64,000 bases of DNA from Ecdyonurus torrentis (GCA_949318235.1 OX439132.1:10595254-10659253), one strand, 5' to 3'. Counted from the stretch's first letter, positions 43,291 to 57,329 are shown. Translations and numbers: made by a program. Notes: a model not told the origin generated them from the sequence alone.

Positions 43291-44173
43291 CATTTCTTAT
43301 AAAAAAATTCAACATTCATATCTGTTAAATACTAATAAGTTATAAGGGCAAACAACATAAGCACTTCCTAATTTGTTGACGAGGGTTAGACATCATAACC
43401 ACAATGAAATTTAATTACACTGCTGCTCAATTTCACATATATTGCTTTTTGAATAAGATGCTTCAGTAAAAAACAAAATTATAAAGAATTGCTTTCATAT
43501 ATATGTAGCAAAATTAATAAATCTAATGAAATCATATTTATCTCTGTTTTGATTTCATCGAACTCATTGAAAAGTACGAGAGCTTGAAGATTATAATCAC
43601 TTGACATCTACTTAAGTTAGTAAAGTTAGCGTTATAGTAATACAGCTTAAAGATTCTTAACCTTTTTGATCACCTTTATATTTCACAGTAATGATGATAT
43701 AATTCTCTAACGTAATTCCTTTAACTATCCTTAATCCTTTACACTTACGCTTATATAATATTATTTTGATTTGCAAAAATGCTTTAGTAATATAATTATA
43801 TAGTCAATTAAAACAATATGTATATATTTATACTGTTTTAGAGATCGTTTCCATCACATCGAAAAGTTTCATCTAAAATAAAATTACGAGAGTGGGTGTT
43901 CTTTATTATATTAGAGGATTTCCATGTAGCAGCAGAATGAACATTCGCTGCGTTTGTGATGTGATAACTTTAGATGAAATATTTCAAAGACAGAAGAATT
44001 GCTTATTATACAAAACTAAAAATGCATTTTAGATTTTGTACCAACGTAAATGTTATTAGCATTTCAATTAAAAATGTTGTGTGATTTTTATAATTTACTA
44101 GTTATATTACTGATCGTACGTTTACATGCCTTTTTATTTTTTTTATTAATAAAAATTAAAATACATACATAAG

Positions 44174-44206
44174 TCCCACCAAGACAATGAAGTCTTATCG
44201 GTGGGT
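44174..44206. repeat. Hairpin-forming segment
   Basis: CCCACCAAGAC pairs with GTCTT...GGTGGG across AATGAA, with a 3-nt bulge. Possibly the structured end of a retroposon, like the hairpin at 12278-12316. Confidence 0.4.
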
Positions 44207-44347
44207 GCTTAATCAACATATAAAAATGTTAGTACGCATAACAAATTTACAATATTAATTAAACAAAATAAGCACATTTCACAAAATATCGTTTTTTTTT
44301 TTTTTATAAACTACAAGAATATAAAAATAAGGTAACTATATTTAGAT

Positions 44348-44495
44348 CAAACAAACAAACAAACAAACAAACAAACAAACAAACAAACAAACAAACAAGC
44401 AAACAAACAAACAAACAAACAAACAAACAAACAAACAAACAAACAAACAAACAAACAAACAAACAAACAAACAAACACACAAACAAACAAACAAA
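44348..44495. repeat. (CAAA)n tetranucleotide repeat
   Basis: About 37 units with two single-base interruptions. Confidence 0.97.
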
Positions 44496-44929
44496 TTGTA
44501 TAATAAATATAGTAGTTAGAGATGTCCTTAGATACATGTAATGTAGTATTTATTGCAACATTTTTTTTTTAAATGAGATATACATAATATATTTATATAA
44601 TGTTTTCAACAATATATAAATTTTATTTTCGTAAATGTCAAAAAGTCAAGTGAAAAACTTTTTTTTTATCTCAACCCTCTGTGAATACGGTCAATAAGTA
44701 AATAAGTATATTAACTATATTGTTGTGAAGTTATCATGTATTTTTTATATCCAAATGGAAGCGTATATAAGTACTACTTTGAGAGAATTGCATAATAAAA
44801 AAACAACATAATTTAAGTAATAATTTGAATAGAAAAGAAGATAAGAAAGGTGTGAAAAACGATGTCGTATTTTATTATGATGATAAAAGATTGTAATGTT
44901 GTTGAAACGGAACATAACTGGGTTGAATA

Positions 44930-45135
44930 CACACACACACACATACACTGAGTGGGTAGATCGTTTGCTTTTTCCTCCCTTGTCGACCGATGTAGCTGGA
45001 GTACTCTCTCTCTCTCTCTCTTAACAGCAACGTATAGCAAGGGCTGAAAATAGCTTTATCGAGCTACATACAAAAAAAAACAGAGAGAGAGATAGAGAGA
45101 GAGAGAAAGACACACACACAAACACACACACATAG
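44930..45135. promoter_or_regulatory. CT/GA-flanked island, promoter-like
   Basis: CA tract, GC-richer DNA, CT tract (45005-45020), then AGCAAGGGCTGAAAATAGC, then GA and CA tracts. The TAGCAAGGGC and GCTGAAAATA words recur in the 35.3-kb island. Function is inferred only from this resemblance. Confidence 0.3.
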
Positions 45136-45551
45136 TATTTAAAGTCTTTATTATATTACATTATATTCTTGTTACATAAACATTAATGCTATTATGTCCT
45201 GTAATTTTCAGTTATACTTGTTGATTTTCATTGTTAAATTTACCCTATATATTATAATCTTTACATTTTACTTATACGGGTATGTTTTTTATTTCGATTT
45301 TTTGTCTAATGGAAGTAGGTCAACTTTTAATGTTTCAAGCTTTTGAAAATCTTTATTTTCTAAAACACTAAATAAAATTATTAAAATGGAATGCATTTCC
45401 AAATAACATTTGCTTTAAATCTTTAAATTCATTTTAATTTTCGTTACATAATTTTACTGACAGTAATTTTTAATAATTATTTTTAATTCATAAAGATGTG
45501 ATTTAATAGTTATTTTGGGATTCGATTTGTTTTCATTACCATCACTCTATA

Positions 45552-45774
45552 TGGTAATTTTACCAGTTATCGGCATATTTGCTGCAATTATCGGCAGATG
45601 TGTGCTTTTTTTATAATACGCTTTAATTATTGAAAATTTTGAAATTTAACACAAAAATGAAGTAAATCATCTATATATAAAATTTCAACCCCCTAAAATA
45701 AGTAGAAGTTGTTATTTTTATAAAATATTCAACTGCCGATAACTGAGGCCTGATGATAACTAATAAAATTACCA
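45552..45774. mobile_element. MITE with long inverted ends and TA duplication
   Basis: 223 bp beginning TGGTAATTTTACCAGTTATC and ending with the near reverse complement (GATAACTAATAAAATTACCA), flanked by TA. An inner pair, GTTATCGGCA and TGCCGATAAC, lies just inside. No ORF. Confidence 0.8.
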
Positions 45775-47855
45775 TACTTGACTTTTAAAGTTTGCATGAG
45801 TCTAATTGTGGTTTAACTAACCTCTAGCGAGAAAAGTAACCTCACGAACAAGATTAATTAATCAACGGTGTGAGGTTGTTACGTCGTACATGTGTCACGT
45901 GTCATGTTCGTTATCCTACAAGACATGTGTGAGTAGGAGTGAGACAGATGAAAAACTAAAAGCATTGTCAGCACTGATAAATCAATTTATCTGCTCTAAA
46001 AATATTACAACATTTTATTTTTATGTTCAAATAGCTATTCTTGGAATTCAATCATAGAGGAAAACTAAAAAAAAAAAATCGTGGGTAATTTTATTTCATA
46101 TTATAAAAAAGGACATTTCCTGAAATGATAGGTATATGCATCATATATCATCAAAAATATTTATCTCTATTTTGTTAACTTGTTATTTTAACGTGCATAC
46201 TTTGTAATGAAGAGAAGCACCAAAAATTTTATAATTATATACTACACAACTAAACACAAAATTGTCTAATTAGTAATGTTAGTATGATGAAAAGTTTAAA
46301 AAAAAATCAAGGAAGTATTAAAGTTCATTTTCGCAAGACAAAGAAATTTTGAGTATATAAGAAAAAACCCAATCAATGCATTCACTTTAAAAAAAAATAA
46401 AGGCCTGTCTTTAGGGAATAAAAATAGGAACAGAAGAGAAGAAAAGAAAAAGCGATAATTGTTCTATCCCTAACTTTTGACCTTAATCTCTTACACCAAA
46501 CGCCAAACTTTTATATAAATAAACTTTCATGACATCGGGAAAAAAAAAGTTGGAGTGCATTTGGGATCTATGAGAAATTAAAAAAAAAAAATCCTAAACC
46601 TTTTTTTTTTTTATGACAACAATTTAATTAAGATTAGAGTAAAAGTTTAAAAAGATATATTATTTTATAACACCTATATAAATTGTAAACTTCTAAACAA
46701 AGTTTCTCTGTATTTATTTTATTTGTATTTTAATTACTTTTTAATATTATACAGTATTATTCACATTTATTTATTTCTTCTTATTTCTTTCTTTTTTTTT
46801 TGGAAATATAGTTTCATTTTAGCTTTATAAGAATTAATGAAGTTATTTAGATGTCTACAAAGTTTTATTTTTCATATACGTGACTTACCATGCACATTAA
46901 GCTCTGCAGTTTATAGAACAGTAAAGAAAATAATTAATTCTGTTAGGTATTAAATTGTGTTGTTAGAAAATATTTCCCTGTAGATTGACTTAAGCTTTTA
47001 GAAGAAAAATAAACAAAAAGAAAAATTAACTACTACAACATATAACAATTAGGTCATTTTGTCTATGAAAATTTAAATATTGTAGTTCTGTAAATTGAAA
47101 AAAAAAATATATATACTGTACTAACATGCACGTAAAATGATGAATTGTTGTTACAGCAATATATTATGTACGTACATCCCCATTTAAGATTTACATATTC
47201 CCATATTGTCTCTTTATAATAAAGTTTATATTATACAGTATATAATGCTAAGAATTACTTACCATTACGTCATAATACTGACATGTTAACGAAGAGCTTT
47301 TGTTTCTATTTTATAGTGAATTATCTTTATTCATCCAGAACTATCATTAATATCTATATCCATCTATCGTGCTGCTTTTATATACGTAGTATAGTTATCT
47401 CGGATAATGTTCTCTATTTTACATGTCATCTCCGTAACATTTTAGCTTGATTAAAACGGATTTAGCTAGGGGATAGGATACGTATAATATTATCAAATTT
47501 TACTATGGACGTCACGTAATTTAATTATTTAAAGTTAGAATTCCGATATAAGTCTGGTGTAAGTATATATAATATTTTTACTATAAAATAAGGAAAAGTT
47601 AAATTCAAATTTAAAATTCAAATATGTTTATTCATTTCTTTCATCCTACAATCACAATACACAATAATGCATATCCGCTTAGGTTATTGTAAAAAAAAAA
47701 AAAAAAAAAATGAAAAATGAGAAAATATATCCACACCAAACAATATAAAATAGTTAACATATAACATAATAAAGTAAATTGGAGAGATATGTTATATTAG
47801 ATCTTTCAAAATTTCATCAATTGTATAATATTGCTTGTTTAACGGTAGCGTTTTT

Positions 47856-47858
<3 letters not shown>

Positions 47859-47918
<60 letters not shown>
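47859..47918. repeat. (CT)n microsatellite
   Basis: 60 bp of CT. Confidence 0.96.
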
Positions 47919-47921
<3 letters not shown>

Positions 47922-48745
47922 CCTTTTAAGCTTGTATTTTAACTTCTATTTCATAAAATAATTTCTTTCAAACGGAAGTTATCGCTTGTTCTTAGTAAGC
48001 AATTTATATCATTGCAAGGAATTGAACTTTATTTGCACTTTGAAAATATTGTACCCCAAAGAGGTATGGGGTCCAAAAAATTACTAAATATAAATATTAA
48101 TTTTATTTGGAAAGAATTTTGAAAGATTTCTTACATTATTACCAAAACATAAAATGTATTTTATTTATAATTAAAACCCCATAATTTTGTGTTACTTTAA
48201 TTAAAAAATTTTGTAAGTTAATATAGAAAAATTATTTGAAATACTCGTATAATATTTTTGAGTGATGAGTGATGACGTATATACGAGCGTGTACCTCCCA
48301 CATAAATACAATATATTTGATCCCGGAGGCTAAAAGCTATTTTTGTATTTTATATAACTTATGATATTTAACAATTTTTATTGACAAAAGAAACAAAACT
48401 GTTGTATTTATTTTTAGAACGCAAGTTAGATATGAAATACGTCAGAGACGTTAGAAAAAGACGGAGAATAAGTTGTGAAATGTTTCAATAATCTTTTCAA
48501 TGTAATTACATATTTCGATACAATATAATTTGTATCGAAAAACGCAAATAAATCAAGGATAATGTGTATAATTACAATGTTTTTATAATATTGAATTGAA
48601 ATAAATAATCTGCCTCCTAAATTATTAAAATCAATTTTATTATTCATATGTTTTGTTTTAGATACATCAATCAATGATAATAATAACTACAAAACATTAA
48701 TTTTATTCGTATATTTTATTATACAAAACGTTATAATATACAATA

Positions 48746-48748
<3 letters not shown>

Positions 48749-48834
<86 letters not shown>

Positions 48835-48850
48835 CACACACACACTCACA
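48749..48850. repeat. (TA)n and (CA)n microsatellite
   Basis: TA with one TATCTTATA interruption, followed by CA. Confidence 0.95.
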
Positions 48851-49025
48851 CATAATACAAATGGCTTGATAAAAAAATTTGAATACTAATAAACTGTATA
48901 GTATATTTTTCAATATAACAATACCAACTCTTACCGTAGTAATATATAATTTTAGGTACTATATAGTTAATTAATATTCTCTCTTTCTCTCTCCCTCTCT
49001 ATATGTAAATTACACTTACCTGTAT

Positions 49026-49144
49026 ACATGATTGTGATTATATATTTAACTATTCAAATTCAGAGCGTGGTCTTCTCATAAGAATAACATTGCAAATTAA
49101 TTGCGAAATTTTAAATTGTACTTTTTTTTTTATCACAATCATGT
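49026..49144. mobile_element. MITE family M1, copy 4
   Basis: About 119 bp; ends ACATGATTGTGATTA and TATCACAATCATGT, core CTCATAAGAATAACATTGC. The best preserved inverted ends of the four copies, and the only one outside the gene cluster. Confidence 0.8.
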
Positions 49145-49559
49145 TTACTTGAATTTGTTTCAATTTTCTGCTAGATAAAGTGGACGTAAGGTGATTACGA
49201 GTTGATTTACAAGTAGTGGAATGTTAAGAAAGCACGAAATTTTGAACGTTTCAGACTAGGTGGCTTTCGAATACTTGAAAGATTAAGATTTTCAGCTGGA
49301 CTTTAGGTTTTAAGAACTTCAGATTTTCAGCTGGACCACAAGATATTATTTGTCCTTTTGCTGCATTAAGAAGAAATAGACATGACAAGTGGACAGAAGG
49401 TTACTCTCTCTCTCTCTCTCTCTCTCGTTGAGTACGTCTTTCTACTTCTGAACATCAATTTCATTTTTTTTTTTACAAACTTTAATTATTGTGTTATTTA
49501 CTTTTAATAAGCACTCTACAATTTACTCCTAATGTTTTGTATTTCTTCTTCCAAGTGTT

Positions 49560-49743
49560 AGCAATAATTTGTGATATCAAACCACCATCATTTTTCTTTG
49601 AAACCGAGAATTTAAATCAAGACTCAATTAAGGACTACAAAATTTTTTCAGTGGCAGTTTTCATTACAAAAGTAATGCTCACTTTATCCATAGGTCTGTT
49701 AGTTCTGTGCAGTCTGTTTTCTAGTTGTTATTTTCCGTCGTAA
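49560..49743 (+). CDS. Possible terminal exon of a small membrane protein
   Basis: Open from an acceptor-like TTCTTCTTCCAAG to TAA at 49743. The frame includes a hydrophilic part (ETENLNQDSIKDYK) and one hydrophobic segment (VMLTLSIGLLVLCSLF) near the end. No upstream exon or family recognised; could be a chance frame. Confidence 0.2.
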
Positions 49744-50284
49744 TACCAAAAACATTTAAAACATAAATTCAATTTGATTCAAAAATAGCTTATAAACTGT
49801 CTGGAGTTAAATTAAGTTTAACAATATTTTTATTACATCAGTTTTCACATGGGTGCAGATTCCAAAGTAATCCAATTGTAAGTTTAAAAAAAGCTCTTTT
49901 TAAAAACAATTCTATTGAAAGCTAAAAATAAGTTTAATTTTTTAAAGAAAAATTTATGATATTTCATGAAAGTCAAAAATAGAAATTCAATCATCTAGCA
50001 TTTCACACACAAGAAATGATACAAGTGTAGAGTAGCGCAAAGAAAAATAAAGTATTATATTACAAAAATGTTATATAAAAAGATTCAATACATTCCCGTT
50101 TGATATTTATTTTGTTAAATTTTTATGTTTTTTTAATATACATATTTTTTTATTATTGTTTTAGTTTTTTAAAAAATGCCTTGATAATACACATGCCTGA
50201 AAAATATTTATATATAACCTTTTATAAAGCTAAATAATTAATATCTAAAATAATCGGCCACGTTATATTTTTAACTTTTCCTCT

Positions 50285-50460
50285 TTAATTTCTTTTATAG
50301 GTTGGTATAATATATGACATGGCGATGAGTGTAAAGATAAATAAAGTGAAGTAGACCATGTCATATCTATCGTGGTGTTCTAAAAGAAATTTGACACCAT
50401 CACAAATTTCAAAAGGTTTGATGTCAATATAATGATACTCAGCTTTGCTCTTTCTAGAAA
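50285..50460 (-). CDS. Possible terminal exon of a small membrane protein (minus strand)
   Basis: Open on the minus strand from an acceptor-like TTATTTCTAG to a TAA at 50285: about 55 residues with YIDIKPFEICDGVKFLLEHH then a hydrophobic stretch (VYFTLFIFTLIAMSYII). It faces the candidate at 49560 tail to tail; both contain DIKP before a single C-terminal hydrophobic segment. Weak evidence, no upstream exon found. Confidence 0.22.
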
Positions 50461-51403
50461 TAAGCATAAGACCTTTTTGTGTGTGTGTTTGTTATTTTGA
50501 AGAGACTTATATTTTGACTTTAAGACCCCTTTTCTTGCCAGTTTTTTTCTTTCTTTTACGTTACTTTGCAACCAAACAAAGCTGGGAGCGATATTCTTTG
50601 TTTTTATCCCTACACTTCAACCAAAAAAAAAAAAAAAAAAAAAAAAAATCCTCTTTTATTCTTGCAGTTCAAACATCAGCCCTCATTTTTCCCGTACAAG
50701 TTACAATCTTGGACATAGCACCATAGTATCTTACACAAAAGAAGAACACAATACAATATGTAAGTTTTATTTATTTTTGAAAAATTTGTTTAGAATATAA
50801 TTATACTCAATAAATTATAATACCCATTTTTTTAAAATCATCAGATTTATGTTTTTTATATAAAAAAAATCTCATAAAATAATCTATAATTATATATTTT
50901 CTAAAATAAATAAAGAAAAAATATAATTTAGCAGAAAAAAGAAGAAGATAATTTCAACAAAATTTTTCCAGGTTTAATTTTAATTAACTAAGTCACTAAC
51001 TTTAAAATTTTGCAAGATACTTAATAAATGTGCATCTTTTTTTCCAAACATTAGTAAACTGTAAAATTTTCTTAACAGTATTAAAAATTTACACCAGGAT
51101 TCCGAAAATTAAAATGATTTTTATTTAAAGAAACAAAAATAAAGTGTTACACAAAAAAATTAGGTGTAACTACTTGGTGATTTTTTTTCAGTAAATAAAC
51201 TAATAAAAATCAAACTTTATAAAATGGGCTTGCAATTGTTTTCTTATCTCATTATAATAATGTAATTGTTTATTTGTATTTTTGATCACAGATTTACGTT
51301 GTGAAAGTTACTTGTCTTTCAATTTTATATTTATACATATTTTTTATTATAGAGGTATAAAAGAATAATTGTGTTTCATTTCCTCTTTATTCGGTAATCT
51401 ATA

Positions 51404-51545
51404 CAGTGGCGTAGCCAGGATTTAGTGACAGGAGTGGTCCAAATTATAGGGAGCATAGGTAAAGGGGGGAAAAAAGCCTGTGCCCATGCTTTTTCGTAGT
51501 GCAGTCCAGACTCCCAACTCCCCCCTCCCCCTAAATACGCCCCTG
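51404..51545. mobile_element. hAT-like MITE fragment
   Basis: Starts CAGTGGCGTAGCCAGGATTT; ends TACGCCCCTG, the near complement of CAGTGGCGTA. An 8-bp flank AATCTATA (51396-51403) matches TATCTATA (51549-51556) at 7 of 8 positions after a 3-bp CTG slip, fitting a hAT-type duplication. GC-rich interior, no transposase frame. Confidence 0.6.
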
Positions 51546-52067
51546 CTGTATCTATACATATCTTTAAAAAAAAAAATGGACACTACTTCTATAACTGAAA
51601 GATGCAATCATCACTCATGATCCTTTCCAACATCTTCTAATTAAAGATATATGAGACTTATGATAGTTTGTAACATTTATCTTAATAAAAACTGTCAAAT
51701 TTTTTTTTATTTTTTTTTTATTTTAAGATTTTGCATACTTTTTTGTTTGAGTTAAAGCATCAATAATTTACTTTTGTAACATTATATGTCAAAGTGAGAA
51801 ATAGTACACTGTGAACTATATTGACTGTAATTTACATGTGAAAGCTGTGACTTACTATATTATAGTGATAATCATAATATTTCATGAAGCTTTATTGGGT
51901 AAAAGGAATATTATAGCAAAACGGTTATCACTTGAATCAATTTTTACTTGTATAATATTTGACGGTTAAAATAGCGCTGCGTCAAAATACACAAGTAAAT
52001 TAGTAATAAGAAAAGTTACTGATATATTATTTGAACTTATTGATTTCCGATACTTGTTGAGAGGAAT

Positions 52068-52182
<115 letters not shown>

Positions 52183-55071
52183 TAATAAGAAACCGCGACG
52201 ATCCAACTGTAGATTTAAAAGCAAACGAATTTTAAGATTAAATGAAAAAAAAGTATAAAATCAGTGAACCTTGACATTTGATGAATATTTATAGCATCTT
52301 TTTCCCTTTGCTTTGTTAACAAGTATTATGATATAAAAATCTCTCAATAACTTTAAAAAATAATAATTCGCCTTGTTTATGAATATTTTGTATAATATTT
52401 TTCATACATATATGTAATTTGCTCTCATTTTAGATAAATATGAGTAATTTAAAAGAGACTAAGTAATGTAATTAATTCATTAGTTGAAAAAAGAAACAGA
52501 AATTCATAAAACTATGCAATAAAATTAAAATAATAGTCTAACGAAATAAAATGATTACAATTATGGAAATTGTTTTGAAAAGTAAAGATTTTTATCCAAA
52601 AGTTCAATTCTAAACTCATGAAATAACAATAATCTTAATAATAAACACAGGTAAAAATAGAATGAAAAAAAAAAACAGTTTGACGACAGACATGGATAAT
52701 ATGTTTGTAATGCAGTGCTAAACATTTGACACGTCTTATGTTATAAGGAAACGTGGAGATTAAATAAGAAGGAAATAAATGGGCACTGAGCAGTCAGCGA
52801 TGATGTAATATAAAACGCCCTTTTAACAGGAAATGTGTGTAATTGTGGATTGTAAAATTAAGATATTAATGCTTTGCGCGCTAGATATGGCATGTAGTAT
52901 TACGATTTTAGGCTTCTGGAAAAACTTGTCAAAATGGGACCAATAAATTAATGCTGATTAAATATGGAACATATTATCTAAAAGTTGAAAGTTATTTCAT
53001 ATTTGTTTTCTTTTTCTACCAATAATATATATAAAAAGGCTAAAAATAGGCAGAAAAAATGCGCATTAAACATATATTTTAAATTGCTTAAAATTATTTA
53101 AAACAATTAATGTCTCACGTTAAAGTATATGTGGGCATAAAATAACTCGTTGCCGCTCATTACACAGTAATTTATTATTTTAATTACTATAATTAAAATA
53201 ATAAAATATATTTTAATGAACTTTGATATTTAAAGATACAGCTACTTAAAAATAATAAAAGTATCTGAATTTTAAGTACCACTTTTAAAAATTTAAATTT
53301 TAATTCCTGCTTTATTATATCATTTGACAGGTAATAGTAATAACTACCTATGATAAAAATAATAGAATCTGTAATAACCAGCTTTGCGAGAAAAAAATTA
53401 AGATGAAGCATTTTTATAGACTTTAATTTTTGCAAACTCGTAATTCAAAATTTTCACGGTGACCTCCATATTTTACACACATTTGGAGTTACCTTATATT
53501 CAAAAATATAAAATTAAAACAACTGCAAAATGAGATTTTTTTGTCTTTACCACTTTTATTTGAATCACCACACGCTACATTAGTTTTAGTGTAAATTAAT
53601 TCAAGTGCCTATTTCTTTGTTTAGCATAATTTTTACTATATTAATATAGTAATCTTAATTACAATATACTTTAAGTTCATTAAAATGAGTTATTTTTTAT
53701 TTTTAAAAAATGACGAATCATACTTGTATTATATCCATGCACCAGTCATTAATTAGTAAAAACATTAATTTTATATAAATATTTCCTACCGCCAGAAACA
53801 AAATATAAAAATTTAACACGGCGCACTTTTTTTAAAACATCTTACGAATACCTGTATGGTTGTCAGGAAACGTTGCGGGAAAACTATATCATTTTTTTTT
53901 ACCCCTATTTCCTCCTTTCAAATGCAGCATCCTATTTTTCTCAGATAAATAAAAAAGCATTTTCCTGTTATTCTGGCTTTTCTTTTCTCTTTTACTGGCC
54001 TTTATGCTAACAAAAGTAAAAAATTCAATATTTCTACATATATATCTTATTTTACGCAAAAGCAAATTTTTAGAATTTCATGGGGTAGTTGTATAAAAAT
54101 GGCACGCTAGCGCCGTTCTTTGCTACATAAATACAGGACAAACGTTGCTTTGGCCATTTTCATTGAAATTAATGTCTATTGATCAATTTATTATTCTGCT
54201 CGGTCGTAATCAGCTAATTTTAACCTATATGAAAATCAAGAGTAGTTATTGAATAAATTTTGAAAAAATTGATAAAAAATGTCACTTTTTTCCCAATAGT
54301 TTATGTTACTATCTGCTTATATATGGTGTCAAAGCGCAAGCTTAAAATAATGAATAAAACCACCCACAGAACAGTATTCAAAATTAATTTACGAACCGTT
54401 CTGGGAGAACATTTTACATTTGACAGTTTTTTTTTTTCACCTACGTGAGTCCTATTTTTGAAACTGAAATTCTATTTCATATTTTATTTACAGTGATCAT
54501 TATTATACTATAGAGTAACAATAATAAATAATACTAATGTGATGCATGCAATGCTGTTAATTTGGAAAAGAAAATTTTAAAGATACTGCATATTATTTAC
54601 AAAAATAAAATAAATAATAAATCTACTTATCCATTTTTTTCTTCAATAAATTCTCTATTTTTTTTTATTTATTCAGCTGGTACAAAATCAATAATCAATA
54701 TCTCCAACGCTATATATAAACATTTATTTTGTTTGGAAATATGTATTAAAATGTTTACTGAATCAAAGAAACATTTCATTCATACAATATAAAATCAATA
54801 TATTTAAATTTTCTGAAACTTATTCTTATTAATAAAATACACAATGTATAAAAAATAATTGTAAATCCTATTACAAATGGCAATTTTGTATAACTATTAT
54901 ATTTTCTTACAATTTCTTTTTCTTTTGCCCGTTTTCCCATTTTAAAAATTTCCTCATATGCCTTTCTTTTCAACCCCATAGTTAAATCCCAAGTGACATT
55001 ATTGTGCAAAAATATTCCACACAATGAAAACATGCTCTCAACTTTAAATCCACATACGATTTTCCTTATCA

Positions 55072-55076
<5 letters not shown>

Positions 55077-55141
<65 letters not shown>
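55077..55141. repeat. (CT)n microsatellite
   Basis: 65 bp of CT; the open frames on both strands across it are repeat-driven. Confidence 0.96.
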
Positions 55142-55144
<3 letters not shown>

Positions 55145-56474
55145 AAAACTTGTTGGAAAGACGGTGAAAGTGAGAGAGTTTATTAGCATAAACACTAGCA
55201 CGAGTATAGAGCGAGGCAAAAGTAGATGCTGGATCACGTTTTATATATTCAGTTGCATGAACCATACGTCAAAATCACACTTAGAATTTTATATGAGTAC
55301 CTTGAATGAAAGAATGAAAAAAAAAAAAAAAAAAAAATCCTTGACTAAAATAAAATTGCATTGAAAGAAATAATAATTCATATTTCATTCTGGTAAAGAA
55401 ATAAAATTTACATCGCATTATTATTGAATAATTACTAAAATATAATATACTGCAAATGTTTACATACTATTTACAAAAGTGTTTTATTTTGTCGGATATA
55501 CTAGTGATCCATTTTCAATTACAATATATTTTATTATTACGATCAAATATTTGTTTTTAAAATTCAATGCGTGACATGAATTATTTTCAATAAAATACGT
55601 TTTTATGAATTAATCAATTTAACCCTTGCACTAATATGTGTTGCAACTTTCAACCTGTAAACATGTCTTTGCTCTCCAGACAGATCCAGTATAATAATAG
55701 CTAGGGCGTGTTTTAAATTGGATCTACTCATTTTGTACATACAAGCTAAAAATATTAAAATATTTTAACATTTGAACTAAGCAAGTTAAAATAATAATAA
55801 TAATAATAAATAAATTGCCCACAAAAATGCACTGTCATTTTTACAATGCATTCGTTAGTTGTTTTTTTTTCCAGAATGGAAAAGGGTAGTTTATGAACAG
55901 TAAAAAATTCAAACATTGTAATATGTTTATTAAAAAAATATCTAAATTTTAAGTTAGCTTAGATTATTTAGATGTGTTACACTTGACAATAAATATAAAA
56001 AATATACATAATATTGTTTTTACTTTAACAATTTTCCAACATTTTAGTGTGTGGAAACACATCCATTAAATTACAGTAAAAAAATCATAATATCATAGGA
56101 AGTAAAAAGCAATTATTATATTTAAATTTAAAGTTTTTTTTAATGTTAATTAGTCTTTATTTATTTTTTATTGCTTCACTCTTATTAAATAATATTAGTA
56201 AAAACAATGCTTCAAAAACTTTTACATTTTATTATGAATAATAAGAATAAAAAAAGCTCAAAATTACATTAGATGTTAGTTAATATTTGAATGTTTTGTT
56301 TATGTACATTATGTACAGAACGTACATGGATTTTTCATGCATGGACGTATGCAAATACAAATAAAAGTTAAAAAAAAAATGAAAGTTTACTCATGCGTGT
56401 AATTGAAAACGTTTTAATATATTTATACATGGTTTATACTTTTCAAAAAAAAAAAAAAAAAAAAAAAAAAGGGA

Positions 56475-56964
56475 TTTATTATATTTAAATGTATTTTGGT
56501 AATATTTAAATCGATTAAAATTTTGAAACTTCATTCAAACGATGAAAATATTATTTTCATATTTAAGCATATTTAACTAATGACTGATGGTAAAAACACA
56601 TTACAATGCACGTGTTATTTATATATTTATTTGTGTAGTTTTTTTCTTAATCAACATGTACCAACTGGTATTTTGATCAATAAAGAAACTGAAAAGTTCT
56701 ATTAAAATGAATGATTTGTTTTATGGAGGAGGGAGGGAGATAAAACAATTACTTTTTTTGCCAGCTGATTGTAAATCTGTATATTTATTATATTTAAATG
56801 TATTTAAGTAATATTTTAAATCGATTAAAATTTTGAAACTTCAATCAAACGATGAAAATATTATTTTCATATTTAAGTTCTATTGAAATGAATGATTTGT
56901 TATATGGAGGAGGGAGGGAGATAAAACAATTACTTTTTTTCCAGTTGAATGTAAATCTGTATAT
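56475..56964 (+). repeat. Two-copy tandem duplication, unequal units (309 and 181 bp)
   Basis: Unit 1 (56475-56783) and unit 2 (56784-56964) share both flanks: TTTATTATATTTAAATGTAT through CATATTTAAG, and TTCTATT.AAATGAATGATT through AAATCTGTATAT. Unit 1 has an extra 128 bp (about 56568-56695) that unit 2 lacks. Confidence 0.85.
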
Positions 56965-57329
56965 ATGTGAAGTATATAAATTGATGTATATATATATACG
57001 CACTCACTTGTATGAAACAAAATTTAATGTAACAAACAATAGCAGGAAAGCGTGATGGTAACATTAATTCTATTCGCTCTCGAACTAAATATAGAATCAA
57101 ATTATAATGATACAAAATTTTGTGTTATTTGTAACATGAAAACATATGGTACACAAATTAATACTTCTCATTCGAAATTCACACAAGTAAAATTATATAA
57201 TTTGATTTTGAGCTCAATAATAATGAACCTAACAGTAATAATTTTGAAACCTATTATTATAATAACAAGAGAAGAAACTTGTGCTCAGAATACATAGATG
57301 TTGAAATTGTTTAATGTACTCATAAGCTC

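Larger units (their letters stand above)
42217..45549. other. Intergenic, AT-rich with tetra- and hexanucleotide repeats
   Basis: Contains the (CAGAGA)n and (CAAA)n tracts, a hairpin-forming segment at 44174-44206, and the CT-tract island near 45.0 kb. No supported gene. Confidence 0.6.
45777..49025. other. Intergenic, AT-rich
   Basis: Homopolymers, (CT)n at 47859-47918 and (TA)n/(CA)n at 48749-48850. No gene supported. Confidence 0.65.

Noticed and set aside
43850..43985. Possible inverted repeat with CATCACATC and GATGTGATAAC
   Set aside because: The complementary words are in the wrong order for a single hairpin, so there is no consistent inverted repeat.
54776..55237. 153-codon minus-strand frame
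   Set aside because: Half is (CT)n tract; the flanks show no domain or conserved composition.
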